Shown piece after piece: positions 49,505 to 57,286 of a DNA stretch of 64,000 nt (its first letter is position 1; every line of letters starts with the position of its first letter). This DNA comes from Streptomyces ficellus. GTDB lineage: Bacteria > Actinomycetota > Actinomycetes > Streptomycetales > Streptomycetaceae. The position numbers were made by a program, and so were the translations under genes. Where the stretch lies: the NCBI RefSeq assembly GCF_009739905.1, contig NZ_CP034279.1, positions 3,596,001-3,660,000 of the forward strand, given 5' to 3'. The notes beneath the pieces are model-generated. The model was not told the origin of the DNA. It did not search any database and was given only the letters and a program-made list of their open reading frames with translations.

Positions 49505-51952
49505 TCAACGGTCCACTTTCTCACCCGGGCCCGACGGGTCGGCGCTTTGCGCTCCGGTGTCCGGCGTCAGGTCACTCGGCTGCTCGGGATCGTCGCTCCG
49601 CTCAGCCGTCACCCGGGGTTCCGGGTCCGCCGTCGTCCCGGCCTCCGTGCCGGTCACGGGCCGGGGCTCGCCGTCCGGCTCGTCGGTGGTGTCGTCCGGC
49701 CCCTCCGGACCGCCCGCCGCGTCGTCCGGCCCGGCCGGCCCGTCGTGCGGTCCGTCCGTCGTGTCGTCCGGCCCGTCCGCCTCGCGTGCGGCGGCGCGCT
49801 TGCGATGGGTGTACATCCTGATGCCGGCGAGCGCGAGCAGCAGGAATCCGCCGGCGATCACCAGCATCACCGTCGGAGTGATCTCGGAGACCTTGACGGT
49901 GAAGTTCATCGGCTTGCCGTACGGCTTGCCGTCCTCCGTGTACAGCTGGGCCGTCATCGGCACCGGACCGTTGGCGTTGGCGGACGCGGTGAACTTCACC
50001 GACTGGCTGTGACCGCCGTCGATCTTGACCGGCAGCTCGGCGACGGCGGTACCGCCGTTCAGCTTCAGACGGGTCGGCTTGGTCGACGTCAGCCGCAGCA
50101 CCAGGTGATCGACGCCCTGGAGCAGCTGGTTCTGGACCGTCACCGGGATGGTGGCGCTGCGCCCCGACAGGGTCAGGTCCGACTTGTCGATCAGCTGGAC
50201 CTCGCTGGTGAGGTCGAGCAGGTGGTCCTGCACGCTGCGCCGGTACGCCGTGGCGGGCTCGGAGCGGCCGCGCCAGGACGTCGACATCTCCCGGTTGATC
50301 GCGTTGCCGAACGGCGTGACCACCCGGTAGGCCGCCGTCAGGATGACCTTGAAGTTGTCCAGGGTGCCCTGGGTCGCCTGCATGTCCTGGAACGCCTGGA
50401 CCCGCAGCTCCTGCTTGCGCAGCTTGGCCGGGTACTTCTTGGCGCTGGGGATCGTCGAGACGGCCCCGTCGTCGGGCTTGGCCGCGGCCGTCGCGAGGAG
50501 GTCACTGGGCTGGGTCCAGCGCTGCGGCGCCAGTGCGCGGAGCGCGGACGCCATCGTCTGGGCCTGGGCGGTGGTCGGCATCCGCTGCGGGGCGACCACG
50601 ATGTTGCGCTGCTTGCCCGGCTGCTGCTGCGTGACGGCCAGCGTGTGGGCGAGGAACTGCTGGACGGCCCGGGTCGAGTTCCCCGCCCTGGTCATGTCGC
50701 CGTGGAAGGCCGTGGAGAGCGCCGCGTCGGCGACGACCGCGGTGGTCCCGCCGCCGATGGGCCTGGCGGCGTTGGGGGTGTAGGGCAGCTCGTCCCGGAT
50801 GCTGTCGCTGCGGGCGATCACCTTGTCGGCGCCGGCCGAGGTGGCGATGTCGACGATCGACGGGTCGACCGCTCCGTCGATCGGCCAGGCGAAGTCCACG
50901 GACGGCTTCACATGGAGGATCGTCTCGACCGTGGTCTCGGCGACCTCGGTGGCCGGCTGGAGGTGGCTGAGGGAGCCCGAGACGTCCTTGCCGCGGTGGG
51001 CCAGCGAGGCCAGGTCCGGGTCGCCGTGGGGCAGCGCGACGATCTTGTCGCCCTGCACCGCCTTGTCCAGGCTGTTGAGCCACTGCTTGGCGACGGCCTG
51101 GTTCCTGCCCGGGACCCGTTCCTCGCCGTCCTTCACCTGGTAGTTCCGGGTCATCGCGTCAACGGTCGCCAGGAGGTCCGGGTCGACGACCCAGGTGATG
51201 GGCAGCTCGGCGCCGAGGGCGACGAGCCGTTCGAGCCGTCCGCCCGGAGCGAGCTCCGCGGCCAGGGCGTCGTCCTCGAAGACCGGGGTCTGCTGATCGT
51301 CCGAGCCGGTCTCCGCGGACAGGTGTGTGGAGGAGATCAGCGGCCAGAGGTAGCTGACCTGCGTCTTCTTGTCGGTGGCCTCCGGCTGCCAGGGCAGGAA
51401 GGTCCGCTCGACACCCAGCACCCGGTCGTACTGGGCGCTCGCCGTCCGGCCCGAGAGGGAGACCCCGAGGGGGTAGACCCCGTCGTCGTCGAGGCCCAGC
51501 TTCTCGACCGGCACGGCGATGGTGAAGTCCTTGCTGATGCCGGCCGCGAGCTTGGGGATCTTGATGCTGTACGGGCCGCCGAGCGCCGCGCCGTCGTCGC
51601 CGGGGACGAAGCCGTTGCGCTTGGCCACCCTGTCGATCGCACCCCGGTTGGCCACGGGCGAGCCGACGCGCAGGTCGACCCGCGCCTCGCTGACCGTCTC
51701 CTTGCCCTCGTTGGTCACGGTGCCACTGATCGTGAGCGTGTCCCCCTCCACCGGCGCGGCGGGTGTGAACGTGTCCAGAGACACATCGACGATGGGGGAC
51801 GGAGCCGCCTTCTCGGCGGCGGACGCCGGCGTCGCGGGGACGTACAGCAGGCCCGCCAGAACCGGCACGCTCACGAGCACGGAGGCCGCACGTCGCAGCC
51901 ACCGCCGGGCAGGAGAGCGACCGGTGCTCTGGAAGTCTGCCGCCTCGGCCAC
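49505..51952 (-). CDS. DUF6049 family type I membrane protein
   Basis: 815-aa envelope protein. Signal peptide (WLRRAASVLVSVPVLAGLLYVPATPASAA), an Ig-like region resembling NEW3/CARDB domains (ISGTVTNEGKETVSEARVDLRVG), a large central domain, a second beta-rich region (ATIPVTVQNQLLQGVDHLVLRLTSTKPTRL), one C-terminal membrane helix (about 718-738) and an Asp/Gly/Pro-rich cytosolic tail. GTG 51952 is chosen as the start of the signal peptide; a frame to 52207 overlaps pcnA. Always next to murJ in actinobacteria I know, so probably tied to lipid II flipping or wall assembly; function unknown. Confidence 0.86.
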   Translation of the reverse strand: MAEAADFQSTGRSPARRWLRRAASVLVSVPVLAGLLYVPATPASAAEKAAPSPIVDVSLDTFTPAAPVEGDTLTISGTVTNEGKETVSEARVDLRVGSPVANRGAIDRVAKRNGFVPGDDGAALGGPYSIKIPKLAAGISKDFTIAVPVEKLGLDDDGVYPLGVSLSGRTASAQYDRVLGVERTFLPWQPEATDKKTQVSYLWPLISSTHLSAETGSDDQQTPVFEDDALAAELAPGGRLERLVALGAELPITWVVDPDLLATVDAMTRNYQVKDGEERVPGRNQAVAKQWLNSLDKAVQGDKIVALPHGDPDLASLAHRGKDVSGSLSHLQPATEVAETTVETILHVKPSVDFAWPIDGAVDPSIVDIATSAGADKVIARSDSIRDELPYTPNAARPIGGGTTAVVADAALSTAFHGDMTRAGNSTRAVQQFLAHTLAVTQQQPGKQRNIVVAPQRMPTTAQAQTMASALRALAPQRWTQPSDLLATAAAKPDDGAVSTIPSAKKYPAKLRKQELRVQAFQDMQATQGTLDNFKVILTAAYRVVTPFGNAINREMSTSWRGRSEPATAYRRSVQDHLLDLTSEVQLIDKSDLTLSGRSATIPVTVQNQLLQGVDHLVLRLTSTKPTRLKLNGGTAVAELPVKIDGGHSQSVKFTASANANGPVPMTAQLYTEDGKPYGKPMNFTVKVSEITPTVMLVIAGGFLLLALAGIRMYTHRKRAAAREADGPDDTTDGPHDGPAGPDDAAGGPEGPDDTTDEPDGEPRPVTGTEAGTTADPEPRVTAERSDDPEQPSDLTPDTGAQSADPSGPGEKVDR

Positions 51953-52159
51953 GCGCTCGCCCGTCCTCGTCGTCTGTTGCCGTTGGTGGTTCGTCGGTTC
52001 CTGCGTCCACGCATGGTAACGAGGAGCGCCGGGGCTAAGTGCCGCGGACTGCTCCACATGATCGGGGAAGCAGGGGAACGGAAGATCATGGAAGCGGGGA
52101 GCCGGGGCGGCGGAAAACCGGGACCTGGCCCGGGGCCGGGGCACGTACCCTTTTCTGTT

Positions 52160-53626
52160 GTGCCGAACGCCAACGAAGACAACCCGACTGCACTGAGCCA
52201 GGTGCAACGCCGCGCGGTCAGCGAACTACTGCGCGTGTCCCCGGTCGCCGACGACCTCGCCCGACGCTTCCAGGAGGCGGGGTTCAGCCTCGCCCTGGTC
52301 GGTGGCTCGGTACGCGACGCACTGCTCGGCCGGCTCGGCAACGACCTGGACTTCACCACCGAAGCCCGTCCCGAGGACGTTCTGAAGATCGTCCGGCCGT
52401 GGGCCGACGCGGTGTGGGAGGTCGGGATCGCCTTCGGCACGGTGGGCGCCCAGAAGGCCGCCCGCGTGGGAGACGCTGAACAGCTCTTCCAGATCGAGAT
52501 CACGACGTACCGCTCCGAGGCGTACGACAGGACCTCCCGCAAGCCGGAGGTCTCCTACGGGGACTCCATCGAGGCGGACCTGGTCCGCCGGGACTTCACC
52601 GTCAACGCGATGGCCGTCGCGCTGCCGGAGAAGGAGTTCATCGACCCGCACGACGGCCTGGAGGACCTGGCGCAGCGCATCCTGCGGACGCCGGGAACGC
52701 CCGAGGAGTCCTTCTCCGACGACCCGCTGCGCATGATGCGCGCCGCCCGGTTCGCCGCGCAGCTCGACTTCGAGGTCGCTCCCGAGGTCGTGGACGCGAT
52801 GAAGCGGATGGCCGAGCGGATCGAGATCGTCTCCGCCGAGCGTGTCCGGGACGAGCTCAACAAGCTGATCCTCTCCGCTCACCCGCGCAAGGGGCTGGGC
52901 CTGCTGGTCGACACCGGGCTCGCGCAGCGCGTGCTGCCCGAGCTGCCCGCGCTGCGGCTCGAAAGCGATGAGCACCACCGGCACAAGGACGTCTACGAGC
53001 ACTCGCTGACCGTGCTGGAGCAGGCCATCGACCTCGAAGAGGACGGCCCGGACCTGGTCCTGCGCCTTGCCGCCCTGCTGCACGACATCGGCAAGCCGCG
53101 CACCCGTCGCTTCGAGTCCGACGGCCGGGTCTCCTTCCATCACCACGAAGTGGTCGGCGCGAAGATGACCAAGAAGCGCATGCTGGCGCTGAAGTACTCC
53201 AACGACATGGTCAAGGACGTCTCCCGGCTGGTGGAGCTGCACCTTCGCTTCCACGGGTACGGCACCGGCGAATGGACCGACTCCGCCGTCCGGCGCTACG
53301 TCCGCGACGCCGGGCCGCTGCTGAGCCGTCTGCACAAGCTGACCCGCTCCGACTGCACCACTCGCAACAAGCGCAAGGCGACCGCGCTGTCCCGGGCCTA
53401 TGACGGGCTGGAGGAGCGCATCTCCCGGCTCCAGGAGCAGGAGGAGCTGGACTCCATCCGCCCTGACCTGGACGGCAACCAGATCCAGGAGATCCTCGGG
53501 ATCCGCCCCGGCCCCGCCGTCGGCCAGGCGTACAAGTTCCTGCTGGAGCTGCGCCTGGAGAACGGGCCCATGGCGCACGACGACGCCGTCGCCGCGCTCA
53601 AGGAGTGGTGGTCCACTCAGAACTGA
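52160..53626 (+). CDS. pcnA: CCA tRNA nucleotidyltransferase
   Basis: 488-aa class II CCA-adding enzyme that builds or repairs tRNA 3' CCA, needed because the two tRNA genes here do not encode CCA. The catalytic core is LVGGSVRDALLGRLGNDLDFTTEA, then VRRDFTVNAMAV and DDPLRMMRAARFAAQLDFE. A C-terminal HD domain (LLHDIGKPRTRRFESDGRVSFHHHE) adds phosphohydrolase potential. I use GTG 52160 (VPNANEDNP); ATG 52069 with GGAACGGAAG upstream is an alternative giving 30 more residues. Convergent with the MFS gene. Confidence 0.94.
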   Translation: MPNANEDNPTALSQVQRRAVSELLRVSPVADDLARRFQEAGFSLALVGGSVRDALLGRLGNDLDFTTEARPEDVLKIVRPWADAVWEVGIAFGTVGAQKAARVGDAEQLFQIEITTYRSEAYDRTSRKPEVSYGDSIEADLVRRDFTVNAMAVALPEKEFIDPHDGLEDLAQRILRTPGTPEESFSDDPLRMMRAARFAAQLDFEVAPEVVDAMKRMAERIEIVSAERVRDELNKLILSAHPRKGLGLLVDTGLAQRVLPELPALRLESDEHHRHKDVYEHSLTVLEQAIDLEEDGPDLVLRLAALLHDIGKPRTRRFESDGRVSFHHHEVVGAKMTKKRMLALKYSNDMVKDVSRLVELHLRFHGYGTGEWTDSAVRRYVRDAGPLLSRLHKLTRSDCTTRNKRKATALSRAYDGLEERISRLQEQEELDSIRPDLDGNQIQEILGIRPGPAVGQAYKFLLELRLENGPMAHDDAVAALKEWWSTQN

Positions 53627-53640
53627 GCGGATCGCGGGAG

Positions 53641-53670
53641 GCCGTCATGTTTCACGTGAAACATGACGGC
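53641..53670. promoter_or_regulatory. parS: parS site 5 in a 30-bp perfect palindrome (possible terminator)
   Basis: TGTTTCACGTGAAACA (53648-53663) lies at the centre of a perfect 30-bp palindrome whose outer arms are GCCGTCA / TGACGGC, starting 15 bp after the pcnA stop. As RNA it can fold as a hairpin. Confidence 0.95.
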
Positions 53671-53676
53671 GGGCCA

Positions 53677-53716
53677 CGCGAGGGGCGATGTTTCACGTGA
53701 AACATCGCCCCTCGCG
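53677..53716. promoter_or_regulatory. parS: parS site 6 in a 40-bp perfect palindrome (possible terminator)
   Basis: TGTTTCACGTGAAACA (53689-53704) is the centre of a perfect 40-bp palindrome with outer arms CGCGAGGGGCGA / TCGCCCCTCGCG. It ends 6 bp before the MFS stop codon, in the convergent pcnA/MFS spacer. Confidence 0.95.
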
Positions 53717-53722
53717 CTGTGC

Positions 53723-54991
53723 CTAGAGCAAGCCGTCCCGCTGTCTCCACCGCAGCAGCAGGACGGCCGCGATGGCGTACAGCACGGCCACCAGCGCGAT
53801 CACCGCGACCGAGCGGCCATCGGGCGGCAGCATCAGAGCGGCGACGCCGGCAGCGCCGACGAAGGCCACGTTGTAGAGGACGTCGTACAGCGAGAAGACC
53901 CGCCCCCGGTACGCATCGTCCACCGCGACCTGCACCACCGTGTCGGTGGCGATCTTGGCGCCCTGGGTGACGAGGCCGAGCATGAAGGCCGCGGCCAGTA
54001 TGGGCGCCGGAGTGAAGAGCAGGCCCAGCGCGGGTGCGAGCACCGCGGCCGACCCGGCGCACACCATCATCCAGCCGCCCTGCCCCAGCCGCTCGACCGC
54101 CCACGGCGAGAGCACCGCAGCGGCGAAGAAGCCCGCCCCCGAGACACCCACGGCCAGGCCGAGCAGGGCGAGCCCCTGCGACTCCGTCGACGACCAGGCG
54201 TACCGGCAGAGCATCAGCACCATCACGGTCAGGGCTCCGTAGCAGAAGCGCATCACCGTCATGGCGGTGAGCGCCCGGACGGCCGCGCGCCGGCGGCGGA
54301 GGTGCCGTACGCCGCTGACGAGGCCCCGGGCCGTCGAGGCCAGCGCGGCGCCCAGCCGGGGCTGCACCGCGTCCGGGTCGGGCCCGAGCAGTTCGCGGCC
54401 CATGCGCAGCGAGGCGAGGGCGGAGCAGAGGTAGAGCCCGGCACCCAGGAGGACCACCACCGCGTCGGAGTCGGCGCCCGTCAGCCGTACGACGAAGGCG
54501 AGCCCGCCACCGGCTGTGGCGGCGAGCGTGCCCGCGGTGGGGGACAGCGAGTTGGCCATCACGAGCCGGTCGGGGTCCACGACGCGGGGCAGCGAGGCCG
54601 AGAGGCCGGCGAGGACGAACCGGTTGACGGCCGTGACCGAGAGGGCCGAGGCGTAGAAGAGCCAGTCCGGTACGGAGGTGAGGATCAGCAGGGCCGTACC
54701 GGCGGCGAGCACGGCCCGCAGCAGGTTGCCGTGGAGGAAGACCTGGCGGCGCTGCCAGCGGTCCAGCAGGACACCGGCGAACGGGCCGACGAACGAGTAC
54801 GGCAGCAGCAGGACTGCCATGGCGGAGGCGATCGCGGTGGGCGAGGTCTGCTTCTCGGGGGAGAAGACGACGTACGTCGCGAGGGCGACCTGGTAGACCC
54901 CGTCGGCGCACTGGGAGAGCAGTCGTACGGCCAGCAGGCGACGGAAGTCGGTGAGGCGCACGAGTACGCGCAGATCACGTACGACAGGCAT
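53723..54991 (-). CDS. MFS transporter (exporter-type)
   Basis: 422-aa major facilitator protein with about 12 membrane helices. Motif A-like segment GVLLDRWQRRQVFLHGN follows helix 2, and GARAGAKIATDTVVQV-type later sequence (FMLGLVTQGAKIATDTVVQVAVDDAYRGRVFSLYD, shown in part) is typical of the MFS_3 / enterobactin-exporter group. ATG 54991 chosen; a GTG frame to 55036 is less likely because it would overlap the ino1 terminator. Substrate unknown. Confidence 0.86.
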   Translation of the reverse strand: MPVVRDLRVLVRLTDFRRLLAVRLLSQCADGVYQVALATYVVFSPEKQTSPTAIASAMAVLLLPYSFVGPFAGVLLDRWQRRQVFLHGNLLRAVLAAGTALLILTSVPDWLFYASALSVTAVNRFVLAGLSASLPRVVDPDRLVMANSLSPTAGTLAATAGGGLAFVVRLTGADSDAVVVLLGAGLYLCSALASLRMGRELLGPDPDAVQPRLGAALASTARGLVSGVRHLRRRRAAVRALTAMTVMRFCYGALTVMVLMLCRYAWSSTESQGLALLGLAVGVSGAGFFAAAVLSPWAVERLGQGGWMMVCAGSAAVLAPALGLLFTPAPILAAAFMLGLVTQGAKIATDTVVQVAVDDAYRGRVFSLYDVLYNVAFVGAAGVAALMLPPDGRSVAVIALVAVLYAIAAVLLLRWRQRDGLL

Positions 54992-55011
54992 GGCAGCAAG
55001 GGTCACATACG

Positions 55012-55048
55012 CCGAAGGCCCCCGGGCAGACGCCACGGGGACCTTCGG
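55012..55048 (-). terminator. Terminator downstream of ino1
   Basis: Hairpin with arms CCGAAGG / CCTTCGG extended by CCCC / GGGG across one bulged A, 17 bp after the stop of the minus-strand ino1. Confidence 0.72.
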
Positions 55049-55064
55049 TGCGGGGGACGGAGCC

Positions 55065-56147
55065 TCAGCGCTCGACCTCGCCCTTGATGAACTTCTCGAC
55101 GTTGGCGCGGGCCTCGTCGTCGAAGTACTGGACCGGCGGGGACTTCATGAAGTACGAGGACGCGGAGAGGATCGGGCCGCCGATGCCGCGGTCCTTGGCG
55201 ATCTTCGCGGCGCGCAGGGCGTCGATGATGACACCCGCCGAGTTCGGGGAGTCCCACACCTCGAGCTTGTACTCCAGGTTCAGCGGGACGTCACCGAAGG
55301 CGCGGCCCTCGAGGCGGACGTAGGCCCACTTGCGGTCGTCCAGCCAGGCCACGTAGTCGGACGGGCCGATGTGGACGTTGTTCTCGCCGAGGTCCCGGTC
55401 GGGGATCTGGGAGGTGACGGCCTGCGTCTTGGAGATCTTCTTGGACTCCAGGCGCTCACGCTCGAGCATGTTCTTGAAGTCCATGTTGCCGCCGACGTTC
55501 AGCTGCATCGTGCGGTCCAGGATGACGCCCCGGTCCTCGAACAGCTTCGCCATGACGCGGTGCGTGATGGTGGCGCCGACCTGCGACTTGATGTCGTCAC
55601 CGACGATCGGGACGCCCGCCTCGGTGAACTTGTCCGCCCACTCCTTGGTGCCGGCGATGAAGACCGGGAGGGCGTTGACGAAGCCGACCTTGGCGTCGAT
55701 GGCGCACTGGGCGTAGAACTTCGCCGCGTCCTCGGAGCCGACCGGCAGGTAGCAGACGAGGACGTCGACCTTCTTGTCCTTGAGGACCTGGACGACGTCG
55801 ACCGGGGCCTCGGAGGACTCCTCGATGGTCTGGCGGTAGTACTTGCCCAGGCCGTCCAGGGTGTGGCCGCGCTGGACGGACACGCCCGTCGACGGCACGT
55901 CGCAGATCTTGATGGTGTTGTTCTCGCTGGCGCCGATGGCGTCGGCGAGGTCAAGACCGACCTTCTTCGCGTCCACGTCGAAGGCGGCCACGAACTCGAC
56001 GTCCCGGACGTGGTAGTCGCCGAACTGCACGTGCATGAGACCCGGCACCTTGGCCGCCGGGTCGGCGTCCTTGTAGTACTCGACGCCCTGCACCAGCGAG
56101 GCGGCGCAGTTGCCCACGCCGACGATGGCTACGCGAACCGAACCCAT
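55065..56147 (-). CDS. ino1: Inositol-3-phosphate synthase
   Basis: 360-aa NAD-dependent enzyme converting glucose 6-phosphate to inositol 3-phosphate, precursor of mycothiol and phosphatidylinositol in actinobacteria. N-terminal Rossmann [21 protein letters not shown]; family signatures [37 protein letters not shown] (in part), [14 protein letters not shown] and [14 protein letters not shown]. The short bacterial/archaeal type. Follows padR by 49 bp and is probably co-transcribed with it. Confidence 0.96.
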   Translation of the reverse strand: MGSVRVAIVGVGNCAASLVQGVEYYKDADPAAKVPGLMHVQFGDYHVRDVEFVAAFDVDAKKVGLDLADAIGASENNTIKICDVPSTGVSVQRGHTLDGLGKYYRQTIEESSEAPVDVVQVLKDKKVDVLVCYLPVGSEDAAKFYAQCAIDAKVGFVNALPVFIAGTKEWADKFTEAGVPIVGDDIKSQVGATITHRVMAKLFEDRGVILDRTMQLNVGGNMDFKNMLERERLESKKISKTQAVTSQIPDRDLGENNVHIGPSDYVAWLDDRKWAYVRLEGRAFGDVPLNLEYKLEVWDSPNSAGVIIDALRAAKIAKDRGIGGPILSASSYFMKSPPVQYFDDEARANVEKFIKGEVER

Positions 56148-56196
56148 TCCGGTTGCTCCCTGTGTTGATCTTCGAAGCCCTGCAGGTCGCAGGGCC

Positions 56197-56913
56197 TCAC
56201 TTGGCGGTGTCGTCGGACGGATCCGGCCGGGTACTGCCCCCGTGCCGGGGCAGGCCGCCCGTCTCTCCAGATGTGTCGTCCTGCTGAGCGGCGGCGGAGG
56301 CCGTGGACGCCTGGTCGGTGTCCGGGGTCTCGGGGCCGGACCGTCGCCGGCCCCGCCCCGCCCGCTCGCTCTCGATGAGCTCGTTCAGCCAGCGCACCTC
56401 GCGCTCCACGGACTCCATGCCGTGCCGCTGCAGCTCAAGCGTGTAGTCGTCCAGGCGCTCGCGCGTACGGGCCAGGGAGGCGCGCATCTTCTCCAGACGC
56501 TCCTCCAGGCGGCTGCGCCGGCCTTCCAGCACCCGCATCCGCACCTCGCGCTCCGTCTGCCCGAAGAAGGCGAAACGGGCGGCGAAGTGCTCGTCCTCCC
56601 AGGAGTCCGGGCCGGTGTGGGAGAGGAGCTCCTCGAAGTGCTCCTTACCTTCGGCCGTCAGCCGGTAGACGATCTTGGCGCGGCGGCCCGCGAGCGAGGC
56701 GGCGAGGGCGTCCTCGGGGGCGCTGCCCGGTTCCTCGATCAACCAGCCGTTTGCGACCAGCGTCTTGAGGCAGGGGTACAGCGTCCCGTAGCTGAAGGCC
56801 CTGAAGATCCCCAGCGATGTGTTGAGCCGCTTGCGCAGCTCGTACCCGTGCATGGGGGCTTCGCGGAGCAGGCCGAGCACGGCGAACTCGAGGATGCCGG
56901 AGCGCCTGCTCAT
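56197..56913 (-). CDS. PadR-family transcriptional regulator
   Basis: 238-aa regulator. N-terminal winged helix ([51 protein letters not shown], about 7-60) with the PadR C-terminal helical part ([57 protein letters not shown]) and a disordered tail. The upstream 21-bp palindrome suggests autoregulation and control of ino1. Confidence 0.9.
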   Translation of the reverse strand: MSRRSGILEFAVLGLLREAPMHGYELRKRLNTSLGIFRAFSYGTLYPCLKTLVANGWLIEEPGSAPEDALAASLAGRRAKIVYRLTAEGKEHFEELLSHTGPDSWEDEHFAARFAFFGQTEREVRMRVLEGRRSRLEERLEKMRASLARTRERLDDYTLELQRHGMESVEREVRWLNELIESERAGRGRRRSGPETPDTDQASTASAAAQQDDTSGETGGLPRHGGSTRPDPSDDTAK

Positions 56914-56965
56914 CCGCCGCCTCCTCCGCCCTCACCGGCCCGTACCGTGGCTCTTATGCCGTGCT

Positions 56966-56986
56966 GATGTATCGACTCGATACATC
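56966..56986. promoter_or_regulatory. Palindromic operator for the PadR regulator
   Basis: Perfect inverted repeat GATGTATCGA and TCGATACATC separated by one C, 53 bp upstream of padR in the 373-bp padR-PBP divergent spacer. It stands out as AT-richer than its surroundings. I see no other clear motif in the remainder (56987-57286) besides a GAGGAG before the PBP start. Confidence 0.8.
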
Positions 56987-57286
56987 CCGACGATAGAACG
57001 GCCCGGCACACTCGACAAGGCCGACTAGGGTGAGCGGCGTCACATGGTCAATTCGCAGTAAACGACTTGCCTGATTTGGGATGAACTTCGGTCCTCAGTG
57101 GTTTTTGACCGTGCGTAGTCTGTGCGGCATGCACACCCGTGGGAACCATGCGACGCCGGACGGCGTCCTCGTTGCGAGTGCATGGCGGATGAGCCCGAGC
57201 CAGGGCTGGTCCGTATCCATTTCGGGGGGACCGGAACTCAGCTGCCGCTTCCAGGCGTACTCGCCTGCCCGAGGAGTAGTCGTTCG

